From the NCBI RefSeq assembly GCF_036014015.1, contig NZ_CP107905.1, positions 7,626,001 to 7,690,000 on the forward strand: DNA of 64,000 nt. Direction: 5' to 3'. The translations under genes were made by a program, and so were the position numbers. This stretch comes from Streptomyces sp. NBC_00457. Lineage in GTDB: Bacteria > Actinomycetota > Actinomycetes > Streptomycetales > Streptomycetaceae. Of the stretch, positions 1-7,425 are shown piece by piece. Positions within the stretch are counted from its first letter, which is position 1. Each line of letters opens with the position of its first letter. A model generated the notes under the pieces. The model made no database searches and had not been told where the DNA came from. It saw only the letters and a program-made list of their open reading frames with translations.

Positions 1-167
1 GGTCGTACGCCACACGGTTCGCCGGGGTCGTTTACCCGGGCGAGACCCTGCGCATCCGCATGTGGCGCGAGGGCGCAGATGCCGTCCGGGTCGCCGTCAG
101 CGCGGTCGAGCGGGACGACGCGCCCGTCCTCGCCGACACAGTCGTCACCATCGCCGAACACCCGTGA
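1..167 (+). CDS. MaoC-like dehydratase, 3' end only
   Basis: Only the last 54 codons lie in the window, read in the frame that stops with TGA at 165-167. The peptide has the segment RFAGVVYPGETLRIRMW, which matches the C-terminal part of the hot-dog fold in MaoC-like (R)-specific enoyl-CoA hydratases. Such enzymes hydrate trans-2-enoyl-CoA during fatty-acid or steroid side-chain breakdown. The next two genes on the same strand, a zinc alcohol dehydrogenase and a Fox2-like SDR, fit one catabolic operon. The catalytic Asp/His pair would lie upstream, outside the window, so activity cannot be judged. Confidence 0.75.
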   Translation, partial: SYATRFAGVVYPGETLRIRMWREGADAVRVAVSAVERDDAPVLADTVVTIAEHP

Positions 168-216
168 GCACCGTCCAGCACTCGTGAGCCAAGAGCCTTC
201 CGAGGGGAGCCGCACC

Positions 217-1293
217 ATGCGCGCAGCCGTACTGCACGAGATCGGCCAGGACAAACTCGACGTCCTCGACGACGTCGAGGCGGTGGGCTTCGGCCCCGGA
301 CGGGTCAGGGTCCGGGTGCGGGCCACCGGGCTGTGCCACTCGGACCTGTCCGCGATGAACGGCGTACTGCCCCAGCCCGCGCCCTTCGTGCCGGGCCACG
401 AGGGCGCGGGCGAGGTCCTCGAAGTCGGCGACGGTGTAACCGACTTGAGCGTCGGCGACCGGGTGGTCCTGTGCTGGCTGCCCGCCTGCGGCACCTGCCC
501 CGCCTGCAAGCGCGGACAGACCGAGCTGTGTCTGGCCGGGTTCATGAACGCGGGCACCCCCAACTTCAAGCGCCCCGGCGGTGACGTCTTCGGCATGGCG
601 GGCACCGGAACCTTCACCGAGGAGGTCGTCGTCGACGCCCGGTGCGCGGTGCCGATCCCGGACGACGTGCCCTTCGACATCGCCGCGCTCATCGGCTGCG
701 GCGTGACGACTGGGCTGGGCGCGGCTCTCAACACGGCCGATGTGGAGGCCGGTTCGTCGGTCGCCGTGATCGGGTGCGGCGGGGTCGGGGTCTCCGCCAT
801 CCAGGGGGCCCGGCTGAAGGGCGCCGCCGAGATAGTCGCCGTGGACCCGGTCGCCTCGCGCCGCGAGTCCGCGCTCAAGTTCGGTGCCACGAAGGCCGTT
901 TCGCCGGACGAGCTGCCCGACGTCAAGCAGCACGTCACCGCCGGCGAGGGCTTCGACTACGTCTTCGAGGTCGTCGGCAAGGCCGCCACCGCCCGCACCG
1001 CCTACGAGAACACCCGGCGCGGCGGCACCCTCGTCGTCGTCGGCGCGGGCGCCATGGACGACTTCCTCCAGCTCAACATGTTCGAGCTGTTCTTCGACGA
1101 GAAGCGCATCCTGCCGTCCCTGTACGGCGGCGGCGACGTCCTGCGCTCCTACGAGCGGACGATCTCCCTCTGGCGGGCCGGCCGGATCGACCTGGAGGGA
1201 CTGATCACGCACCGCGTCCCGTTCGCCGACATCAACGAGGCCCTCGACCAGATGCGGACGGGCACGGCACTGCGCACGTGCATCGAGATCTGA
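217..1293 (+). CDS. Zn-dependent alcohol dehydrogenase (MDR family)
   Basis: A 358-aa medium-chain dehydrogenase. The catalytic-zinc cysteine is in GLCHSD near residue 38, followed by PGHEGAGEV. The four structural-zinc cysteines are in the segment CGTCPACKRGQTELC near residues 91-105. The nucleotide-binding fold has the glycine motif GCGGVGVSAIQG near residue 190. The ATG at 217 follows the purine-rich GAGGGGAG; upstream in-frame codons are low-complexity and belong to the tail of the preceding gene's shadow. It probably oxidises a primary alcohol or hydroxyacyl substrate with NAD(P). It lies 49 bp after the MaoC gene and 33 bp before the SDR gene. The substrate is not predictable. Confidence 0.9.
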   Translation: MRAAVLHEIGQDKLDVLDDVEAVGFGPGRVRVRVRATGLCHSDLSAMNGVLPQPAPFVPGHEGAGEVLEVGDGVTDLSVGDRVVLCWLPACGTCPACKRGQTELCLAGFMNAGTPNFKRPGGDVFGMAGTGTFTEEVVVDARCAVPIPDDVPFDIAALIGCGVTTGLGAALNTADVEAGSSVAVIGCGGVGVSAIQGARLKGAAEIVAVDPVASRRESALKFGATKAVSPDELPDVKQHVTAGEGFDYVFEVVGKAATARTAYENTRRGGTLVVVGAGAMDDFLQLNMFELFFDEKRILPSLYGGGDVLRSYERTISLWRAGRIDLEGLITHRVPFADINEALDQMRTGTALRTCIEI

Positions 1294-1326
1294 GCAACGT
1301 CTGTAGCCCTTCGCGAAAGGACCTTG

Positions 1327-2256
1327 ATGTCACTGCCACTTGAGGGCCTGTCGGCCGTCGTCACCGGCGCCGGACGCGGTCTGGGCCGGGCCGAGGCGCT
1401 GGAACTCGCCCGGCTCGGCGCGGCCGTCGTCGTCAACGACTACGGACAGCCCGGCCGCGACGGCTCCGGCGAGGCGTCCGCCGCCCCCGCCGAGGAGGTC
1501 GCCGCCGAGATCCGCAAGGCGGGCGGCACGGCACTCGCCCACACCGCGGACGTCGCCGACTTCCAACAGGCCCGCGCACTCGTGGAGTTGGCGGTCGAGG
1601 AGTTCGGCAAGCTGGACATCCTCGTCAACAACGCGGGCATCCTGCGCGACCGTATGGTCTTCTCCATGACCGAGGACGAGTGGGACTCGGTGATACGGGT
1701 CCACCTCAAGGGCCACTTCAACACCACCCACTTCGCCTCCGCACACTGGCGCGAGCGCTCCAAGGCGGCCGGCGGGCCGGTGTACGGGCGGATCGTGAAC
1801 ACCTCCTCGGAGGCCTTCCTCGCCGGCTCCGCGGGACAGCCCAACTACGCGGCCGCAAAGGGCGGAATCGTCGGCCTCACCACCTCCACCGCCCTCGCCC
1901 TGGCCAAGTACGGCGTGACGGCCAACGCGATCTGCCCGCGCGCCCGCACCCGGATGACGGAGGACGTCTTCCCCGACGTGTCCGACGGCGGTCTCGACCC
2001 CCTCGCCCCCGAACACGTCGCCCCCCTCGTCGGCTACCTGGCCTCCCCGGCCGCCGCCCGCGTCAACGGCCAGCTGCTCGTCGTCCACGGCGGCATGGTC
2101 GCGATCGTCGAACGGCCGCGTGTCCAGGCGCAGTTCGACAGCAAGCAGGAGGCCTTCACGTACGAGGAGCTGGACGCCGTACTCACGCAGCACTACGCGG
2201 ACACGAAGGGGGAGACGTTCGCGGCGACGGAAGTGCTCGGTCTCAAACGCGGGTAG
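1327..2256 (+). CDS. SDR family 3-hydroxyacyl-CoA dehydrogenase-like oxidoreductase
   Basis: A 309-aa short-chain dehydrogenase. The cofactor motif GAGRGLGRAEA is near residue 13, NNAG near residue 100, and the catalytic Ser-Tyr-Lys appear as NTSSEA and YAAAKGG near 158-180. The insertion NDYGQPGRDGSG after strand 2 is characteristic of the (3R)-hydroxyacyl-CoA dehydrogenase domain of peroxisomal multifunctional (Fox2/MFE-2) enzymes. Those enzymes are normally coupled to a MaoC hydratase, and one is encoded two genes upstream. ATG at 1327 is preferred over TTG at 1324 because GAAAGGA lies 6 nt before it. The stop is 42 bp from a terminator now split by an insertion sequence. Confidence 0.88.
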   Translation: MSLPLEGLSAVVTGAGRGLGRAEALELARLGAAVVVNDYGQPGRDGSGEASAAPAEEVAAEIRKAGGTALAHTADVADFQQARALVELAVEEFGKLDILVNNAGILRDRMVFSMTEDEWDSVIRVHLKGHFNTTHFASAHWRERSKAAGGPVYGRIVNTSSEAFLAGSAGQPNYAAAKGGIVGLTTSTALALAKYGVTANAICPRARTRMTEDVFPDVSDGGLDPLAPEHVAPLVGYLASPAAARVNGQLLVVHGGMVAIVERPRVQAQFDSKQEAFTYEELDAVLTQHYADTKGETFAATEVLGLKRG

Positions 2257-2297
2257 CGCGTTCTGCAGCCCGTTCTGCAGCTCCTTTCTACGACAAC

Positions 2298-2318
2298 GGC
2301 CCCGCCCGTCCACTGGAC
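2298..2318. terminator. Left half of an IS-interrupted bidirectional terminator
   Basis: If the element at 2319-4120 and one copy of its 11-bp flanking duplication are removed, 2298-2318 joins 4132-4141. The result is an inverted repeat with arms GGCCCCGC and GCGGGGCC, inner arms CGTCC and GGACG, and loop ACT. It lies between the convergent SDR gene and the 51-aa gene at 4155-4310, as a shared terminator would. The strong stem is visible in the sequence; terminator function is inferred. Confidence 0.7.
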
Positions 2319-2341
2319 GGACGCTGTTGGTTAATTCGGGG
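2319..2341 (+). repeat. Left terminal inverted repeat of the IS
   Basis: It begins GGACGCTGTTGG and is the exact reverse complement of 4098-4120. It contains the transposase stop codon (TTA at 2331-2333 on the plus strand). Confidence 0.92.
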
Positions 2342-4040
2342 CCGGGCACTTCGCCCCGCTGGCCGCTTCTTGGTCGGCGGGGCGAAGTGCTGCGAAGTGG
2401 CTGATGCGAGTGCGGGCTCGTGGTGTGTCGATGAGGTGGGCGTCGATGCGGGCGAGGTTGATCGCGGCGCCAGTGAGCTGGTGCTGGAGGCTGGTTTTGG
2501 CCAGGCCTCGGTAGCGGGACCTGCGCAGGCCGCAGCGTAGGACGGCCTGGGACATGGTGCCCTCGACACCGGCGCGGATCTGGTAGCGCTCCTTCCAGGC
2601 GTCGGTCTGCTGTTCCGCCCTGGCCGCATGCAGCGCGTGGTGTTCGTCCTGGCGGCGTAGCCGCAGTTCACGGGGTCGTTTGGCGTTGGTGGTGTTGATG
2701 CACGCCTGTCGCATGGTGCAGGGGCGGCAGTCGCTCGCCGAGAAGACCACCCGGAGTACCGGCTGGCCGCGCTGGGAGAGCCGTTCGCTCCAGGTGGTGC
2801 TGGTGTGGCCGCCAGGGCAGGCGGCCTGCTGCTTGTTCCAGTCGATGGTGAAGGCGTCTTGGGCGAAGCCGTCTTCGGCGCTGGTCTGGGCGCTGTTGTC
2901 GGCTTGGATGGGTCCGTGCAGGGCGATGCCGTGGTCGCGTCGGGCGCTGACCAGGGCGGGGGCGGTGGGATAGCCGGCGTCCACCCAGTGTTCGGCGGGC
3001 AGGCAGTCACGTGCGGCAAGCTGGGTGTGGATCGTCTCGGCCATCGACCGGTCCTGGACGGTGGCCACGGTCGTGGTGACGTTCGTGATCAGGTTCGGGG
3101 CGTCCGGCTCGCAGGTCTCGGTGAAGTGGACCTTGTAGCCGTCCCACATGATGTCGCGTTTGACGCTGCCACGTGCGTCGGTGTCATACGGGGTGACCAG
3201 GCGCGTCGCGTTCGGCGGGCGGTCTTTTGGGTCCCTGCGCCGCACCTCGCCCTCCACCAGGTGAAAGTGCTGGATCCACATCTGCCGCAGGACCTCCACC
3301 TTGTTCAGGTCGCGCAGGCCATCGGGAGAACGGGGGTCGAAGACAGCTGCCAGCAAGCGCATCCCGTCCCGGCCGATCCGCTCGGCCACCTCGGCCCGCT
3401 TCGCGCGGGAGGCGGGAAACCGGGTGTCATCGATCCGGGTGGCGTAGTGCTGGAACCAGTCCGGCTCGGCAATGTCGGCCAGCCAGTCCGGGGCGTTGTG
3501 GGCGACCGCGTTGAGTGCCGCACGCAGGGTCTCGGCCACCATCTCCAGCCAGTTCAGCTCCCGTGCGGCGGACAGCACGTGGGTGGAGTCGGTGCGGGCC
3601 CGGCCCGAGCTTTTGAGCAGTCCTCGTTCCCTGGCCGCGGCCAGGACACCGTCCATCACCCGCCGCCCGCCGTCCGTGCCGGTCAGGCGGTCTCTGAACT
3701 CCGACAGCACCGAGAAGTCGAATCCCGGGTCGTCGAGCTCCAGCCCGAGCGCGTACTTGAAGTCGATCCTGGCGCGGACCGCTTCCGCCGCCTGCCGGTC
3801 GGTCAGCCCCTCAACGAACTGCAACACCAGCACCAGCGCCAGCCGCCCCGGCGACCACGCATGCCTGCCCCGGGACGGGAAGAGATCAGCGAACTGCTCA
3901 TCGGTGAACAACACGCCCAGTTCATCCCGCAGCCGGGTCGCCAGACTGCCCTTCGGGAACGCCGCCCGCGCTACCCGCACCGTCTCCCCGGGGATCTCCC
4001 CATCCCCGGCCGAACGCATCGACATCAACACCCACCCCAT
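2331..4040 (-). CDS. IS1182-type DDE transposase
   Basis: A 569-aa transposase. Residues about 25-115 form the DUF772-type N-terminal domain typical of the IS1182/IS5-like group. The DDE catalytic triad is readable: the first Asp in RTDSTHV near residue 165, the second Asp in WVDAGYPT near 350, and the Glu in YQIRAGVEGTM near 485. A cysteine cluster (CPGGH and CRPCTMRQAC) lies between them, as in many IS1182 members. No frameshift or internal stop is present, so the gene looks functional. The ATG at 4040 is the first in frame; ATGs at 4025 and 4019 are alternatives. A 17-bp palindrome lies directly upstream. Confidence 0.93.
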   Translation of the reverse strand: MGWVLMSMRSAGDGEIPGETVRVARAAFPKGSLATRLRDELGVLFTDEQFADLFPSRGRHAWSPGRLALVLVLQFVEGLTDRQAAEAVRARIDFKYALGLELDDPGFDFSVLSEFRDRLTGTDGGRRVMDGVLAAARERGLLKSSGRARTDSTHVLSAARELNWLEMVAETLRAALNAVAHNAPDWLADIAEPDWFQHYATRIDDTRFPASRAKRAEVAERIGRDGMRLLAAVFDPRSPDGLRDLNKVEVLRQMWIQHFHLVEGEVRRRDPKDRPPNATRLVTPYDTDARGSVKRDIMWDGYKVHFTETCEPDAPNLITNVTTTVATVQDRSMAETIHTQLAARDCLPAEHWVDAGYPTAPALVSARRDHGIALHGPIQADNSAQTSAEDGFAQDAFTIDWNKQQAACPGGHTSTTWSERLSQRGQPVLRVVFSASDCRPCTMRQACINTTNAKRPRELRLRRQDEHHALHAARAEQQTDAWKERYQIRAGVEGTMSQAVLRCGLRRSRYRGLAKTSLQHQLTGAAINLARIDAHLIDTPRARTRISHFAALRPADQEAASGAKCPAPN

Positions 4041-4046
4041 ACGACA

Positions 4047-4089
4047 ACGTCGGTCTTCAAGACCACAACCGAGTCTTGAAGACCGACGT
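4047..4089. promoter_or_regulatory. Long palindrome upstream of the transposase
   Basis: Perfect 17-nt arms (4047-4063 and 4073-4089) with a 9-nt spacer lie between the transposase start and the right terminal repeat. In RNA they would form a strong hairpin just before the transposase start. Hairpins at this position in other insertion sequences block expression from transcripts that enter from outside. That role is inferred here. It could also be a binding site. Confidence 0.6.
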
Positions 4090-4097
4090 CACGCAGA

Positions 4098-4120
4098 CCC
4101 CGAATTAACCAACAGCGTCC
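4098..4120 (-). repeat. Right terminal inverted repeat of the IS
   Basis: Exact reverse complement of 2319-2341. It is immediately followed by the second copy of the 11-bp flanking direct repeat (4121-4131). Confidence 0.92.
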
Positions 4121-4154
4121 GTCCACTGGACGAGCGGGGCCGATCGACCTACCG

Positions 4155-4310
4155 TCAGGCAGCCGTCTCGGTCTGCTGCTCCACCGGCTTGCGATGACGG
4201 CCGCGCGGGGCGGCCTCACCCTCGTGGGACGAGACCGGACCCCGGTGCTTGCCGCGACCGGCGGACTCCTGGGTCTGGGCAGGCTGCTGGGTCGTAGTGG
4301 CGTCACTCAT
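4155..4310 (-). CDS. Small hydrophilic protein, 51 aa, unknown function
   Basis: The reading frame gives a 51-aa protein beginning MSDATTTQQPAQTQES. It is rich in Gln, Thr, Arg and His, with two similar basic motifs (GRGKHRG and PRGRHRK). There is no hydrophobic stretch, so it should be cytosolic and probably disordered. The frame is closed upstream by a TGA seven codons before the ATG. The ribosome site is weak: GGGGTGA lies about 12 nt upstream. It converges on the SDR gene and shared the IS-interrupted terminator. The basic repeats could bind nucleic acid, but I know no family for it. Confidence 0.6.
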   Translation of the reverse strand: MSDATTTQQPAQTQESAGRGKHRGPVSSHEGEAAPRGRHRKPVEQQTETAA

Positions 4311-4415
4311 CGGAAGAAATTCACCCCGTCAACATGATCCTTCTTACAGCCGGGCAAGCGTAACCAGCACCCCACGCACCGAATCCAGCCGCACACGCCA
4401 ACCGCCACGAATTCG

Positions 4416-5636
4416 TTACTCGGCGGCCATACGTCCCGTAAGTGGAGCCTGCTGCAACGGGATGGGACGTTGTGGCTCCGCGGGTTGTGCCGGGTTCTGT
4501 TGGTGGTTCTCTGCGGCTTCGTCGTGGCTGGTCGCTCCCCCACTCTCGGCTTCGCTCGAGCGGGGGGACCCCCATCGCGGCGGAGCCGCAGATCGACACA
4601 GCCCCGCGCCCCTTTGGGGCGCCTCCCATCGCGCCAATCCGCAGGGCACCGTCCGGGTCGCGTACGGCAGTTGCAGCACCCCGTCCCGCGTGAACACCCC
4701 CGCTCCCGCCAACCACCCCTCGGGCCCCGGAAGATGACGCACCCGGCGCTCGCTCGGCCGCCACAGCCCCAGCCAGCTGCTCACCGGCCCGTCGACGCGG
4801 AGCGCCACCGCACAGCTCTCCGGCATCAGCATCTGCCCCGGCTGGACGGCGAACGGCGTGACCGTGCAGTCCGCCACCCGCAGGCTCTCCGGGAATCGCA
4901 CCGGCAGCGTGCTGCCGAGCACCCCCCAGCCCAGCCGGGCCTGCCCCGGCGAGGGCGCGTCGGAGCTGATCAGCAGGAGTCCGCTGTCGGGGTCGGCGAG
5001 CAGGAGCCGGTCGTCGCTGTCCGCGGCGATCTGCAGCAGCGGGGACACCTCGCCGCCGCGTTCCAGGTCGACGACGACGGTCTTGGTCCGCCCGCCGGCC
5101 TCCCGGTCGAGGGCCAGTATCCGCCCCGTGCGGTCCAGCCACACCCCGCCCGAGCAGCGCCCGGGGATCTCGGCGAGCTGCTCGGGCCCGAAGGCACCGC
5201 CCGCCACCAGCCACACGGCGCTGGAACGCCGGCCCACGGCGACGGCGTACGCCTTGTCGCCGCCCGGCGCGGGCGGCAGCAGCCGCAGCCGGGAGCCGGG
5301 GTCCGGGCACTCCACGGCCCCCAGCGGCAGCTCACCGGTGCCGGGCCCGGTCGGGTAGAGCAGCGCGAAGACATGCCGTCCGTCCGTGAGGCGCCGGATC
5401 AGGACCCGGCCGTCGCTCATCGGCTGCACCTCGGTGCCGGGCTCCTCGGGCTGGTTGCCGGGCAGCGGCACGGCGTACGGCTCGGGTCCGTCCAGGGTCC
5501 AGCGCTCCGGGAACAGGGAGTCGCCGTCCGCGGCGAGGCGTGCGGCGTAGCAGCCGTCCACGGTGATCGCGCACCCCGGCGGCGGGGTCGGGTCGTCCTC
5601 GTTCTCCGCGGTGGGTTCGATCGCACAGGCCGTCAT
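4416..5636 (-). CDS. Conserved hypothetical protein, beta-propeller-like, extended C-terminus
   Basis: The frame encodes 406 aa. The ATG at 5636 has an excellent ribosome site (GGAGGTGA, 8 nt spacing). Residues 1 to about 325 are Asp/Gly/Leu-rich with repeated short segments such as GRVLIRRLTDGRHVFAL and GRILALDREAG, suggesting a WD40/NHL-like propeller. No signal peptide or membrane segment is seen, so it is probably cytosolic. Residues about 330-406 are of a different, Pro/Ala/Gln-rich composition and are encoded by a dispersed non-coding repeat (4525-4623). The original stop was probably lost and the gene reads through that repeat. It is divergent from the NIF3 gene. Confidence 0.7.
   Translation of the reverse strand: MTACAIEPTAENEDDPTPPPGCAITVDGCYAARLAADGDSLFPERWTLDGPEPYAVPLPGNQPEEPGTEVQPMSDGRVLIRRLTDGRHVFALLYPTGPGTGELPLGAVECPDPGSRLRLLPPAPGGDKAYAVAVGRRSSAVWLVAGGAFGPEQLAEIPGRCSGGVWLDRTGRILALDREAGGRTKTVVVDLERGGEVSPLLQIAADSDDRLLLADPDSGLLLISSDAPSPGQARLGWGVLGSTLPVRFPESLRVADCTVTPFAVQPGQMLMPESCAVALRVDGPVSSWLGLWRPSERRVRHLPGPEGWLAGAGVFTRDGVLQLPYATRTVPCGLARWEAPQRGAGLCRSAAPPRWGSPRSSEAESGGATSHDEAAENHQQNPAQPAEPQRPIPLQQAPLTGRMAAE
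4525..4623 (+). repeat. Dispersed Streptomyces intergenic repeat, copy 1
   Basis: It contains TGGCTGGTCGC, GCGGCGGAGCCGCA and CCCCGCGCCCC followed by a short GGGGCG hairpin arm. The same blocks recur at 41266-41330 and, inverted and shorter, at 56368-56417 and 60208-60260. This copy also holds an inserted hairpin (CCCCCACTCTCGGCTTCGC to GCGGGGGG). It lies inside the 3' end of the gene at 4416-5636. Confidence 0.8.
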
Positions 5637-5834
5637 CGGTCGATCACCTCCGGCGACGAAGCTAGTTTTCGTACGCACAGACGGGGGACCGCCGGGCACC
5701 CGTTTCACACATATGGATGGCCACGATTCGATTCGCCTGAGGAAACGGGGGCGGATGTGCTGGACGGGGCGGCGGCCCCGGTGGGCCCCCGGCGCAGGTT
5801 CAGCGGCACAGAACCTCCAGGTAGCCTTTGGCGT

Positions 5835-6674
5835 GTGCCCCGTCTGTCTGAAGTCATCGCCGCGCTGGAGAACGTGTGGCCCGCCGAGCGGGCCGAGTCC
5901 TGGGACGCGGTCGGCACCGTCGTGGGCGACCCCGGCCAGGAGGTCGTGAGGGTCCTTTTCGCCGTCGACCCGGTCCAGGAGATCGTCGACGAGGCGGTGA
6001 AGCTGGACGCCGACCTGCTGGTCACCCACCATCCGCTCTACCTTCGCGGTACGACGACGGTCGCGGCGTCCCACTTCAAGGGCCGCGTGGTGCACACCCT
6101 GATCAAGAACGACATCGCGCTGCACGTCGCCCACACCAACGCCGACACCGCCGACCCGGGCGTCTCCGACGCGCTCGCCGGCGCCCTGGACCTTCGGGTC
6201 GTACGACCGCTCGTGCCGGACCCGACCGACCCGTCCGGGCGTCGGGGCCTGGGCCGGATCTGCGAGCTTGACCATCCGCTGCCCCTGCGCGAGTTCGCCG
6301 CGCGGGCCGCCGAACGTCTGCCCGCCACCGCGCAGGGCATCCGCGTCGCGGGCGACCCCGAGGCGGTCGTACGGACGATCGCGGTCAGCGGCGGCTCCGG
6401 CGACGGCCTCTTCGACGACGTACGCGCGTCCGGTGTCGACGCCTACCTCACCGCAGACCTGCGACACCACCCGGTGTCCGAGGCCCGCGCCCACAGTCCT
6501 CTCGCGCTGCTCGACGCGGCGCACTGGGCCACCGAGTGGCCCTGGTGCGAGCTGGCAGCAGCCCAGCTCGACGAGATCTCCGACCGGAATGGCTGGGACC
6601 TGCGTGTCCATGTGTCCAAGACGGTCACCGACCCGTGGACCATCCACTCACCGTCAATGGGAGCCCCCAACTGA
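5835..6674 (+). CDS. NIF3-like dinuclear metal protein
   Basis: A 279-aa protein of the NIF3/YbgI family, near the usual 250-280 aa. Metal-ligand motifs are visible: VTHHPLYL near residue 63 and HVAHTNAD near residue 97, plus a C-terminal LLDAAHWATEW block near residue 232. Members form hexameric toroids binding two metal ions; some behave as GTP cyclohydrolase I type 2-like hydrolases, but the cellular role is unsettled. GTG at 5835 gives the N-terminus MPRLSEVIAALE, which fits family starts. Its stop overlaps the start of the next gene, so the two are probably translationally coupled. Confidence 0.9.
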   Translation: MPRLSEVIAALENVWPAERAESWDAVGTVVGDPGQEVVRVLFAVDPVQEIVDEAVKLDADLLVTHHPLYLRGTTTVAASHFKGRVVHTLIKNDIALHVAHTNADTADPGVSDALAGALDLRVVRPLVPDPTDPSGRRGLGRICELDHPLPLREFAARAAERLPATAQGIRVAGDPEAVVRTIAVSGGSGDGLFDDVRASGVDAYLTADLRHHPVSEARAHSPLALLDAAHWATEWPWCELAAAQLDEISDRNGWDLRVHVSKTVTDPWTIHSPSMGAPN

Positions 6675-7414
6675 ACGCCGCGCCCGCCGACCAGATCCGA
6701 CTCCTCGACGTCCAGGACCTCGACGTCCGCCTCCAGCAGCTCGCCCACAAGCGGCGGTCGCTCCCCGAGCACGCCGAGATCGAGTCGCTGACCAAGGACC
6801 TCACCCAGCTGCGCGACCTGCTCGTGGCCGCGCAGACCGAGGAGAGCGACTGCGCCCGCGAGCAGATCAAGGCCGAACAGGACGTCGACCAGGTGCGCCA
6901 GCGCGCCGTCCGCGACCAGCAGCGCCTCGACTCCGGCGCCGTCACCTCGCCGAAGGACCTGGAGAACCTCCAGCGCGAGATCGCCTCCCTCGCCAAGCGG
7001 CAGGGTGACCTCGAGGACGTCGTCCTGGAGGTCATGGAACGCCGCGAGTCCGCACAGGAGCGGGTCGCCGAGCTGACCGAGCGGGTCTCCTCCGTCCAGT
7101 CGAAGATCGACGACGCGACGGCCCGCCGGGACGCGGCGTTCGAGTCGCTGGACGGGGACATCGCCTCGGCGACCAAGGAGCGCGAGGTCATCGCCGGGTC
7201 CGTCCCCGCCGATCTGCTCAAGCTCTACGAGAAGCTGCGCGAGCAGCAGGGCGGCGTCGGCGCGGCCAAGCTCTACCAGCGCACCTGCCAGGGCTGCCGC
7301 CAGGAGCTGGCCATCACCGACATCAACGAGATCCGCGCCGCCGCGCCGGACACGGTGGTGCGGTGCGAGAACTGCCGGCGCATTCTGGTGCGTACGTCCG
7401 AGTCGGGCCTCTAG
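6671..7414 (+). CDS. CT398-like coiled-coil zinc-ribbon protein
   Basis: A 247-aa protein. Residues about 10-185 are almost continuous charged heptads, a long coiled coil. The C-terminus carries a C4 zinc ribbon (CQGCRQEL and CENCRRI near residues 203 and 232). This is the architecture of Chlamydia CT398 and actinobacterial DUF164 proteins, whose job is not established. The best start is a CTG at 6671: it overlaps the NIF3 stop as CTGA and has GGGAG 8 nt before it. The only in-frame ATG is far upstream inside NIF3. It sits between NIF3 and RNase H in one operon. Confidence 0.85.
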   Translation: MNAAPADQIRLLDVQDLDVRLQQLAHKRRSLPEHAEIESLTKDLTQLRDLLVAAQTEESDCAREQIKAEQDVDQVRQRAVRDQQRLDSGAVTSPKDLENLQREIASLAKRQGDLEDVVLEVMERRESAQERVAELTERVSSVQSKIDDATARRDAAFESLDGDIASATKEREVIAGSVPADLLKLYEKLREQQGGVGAAKLYQRTCQGCRQELAITDINEIRAAAPDTVVRCENCRRILVRTSESGL

Positions 7415-7425
7415 GAGTCTTTCCG

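Larger units (their letters stand above)
2319..4120 (-). mobile_element. IS1182-family insertion sequence, apparently intact (1802 bp)
   Basis: The ends are perfect 23-bp inverted repeats (2319-2341 and 4098-4120). Both are flanked by the direct repeat GTCCACTGGAC (2308-2318 and 4121-4131), consistent with target duplication. The target is itself a near-palindrome, so the exact duplication length is ambiguous. The element carries one uninterrupted transposase gene on the minus strand whose stop codon lies inside the left repeat. Perfect ends, an intact gene and an unmutated duplication suggest recent insertion. Confidence 0.92.

Noticed and set aside
2319..2341. Left IS repeat as part of an ordinary terminator
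   Set aside because: The exact match to the right end and the flanking duplication show it is a transposon end. The terminator is the split hairpin outside it.
4470..5834. Long plus-strand open frame running into the NIF3 gene
   Set aside because: It is Arg/Pro/Gln-rich shadow coding, antisense to the hypothetical gene with a strong ribosome site. Only the part from GTG 5835 has family similarity.
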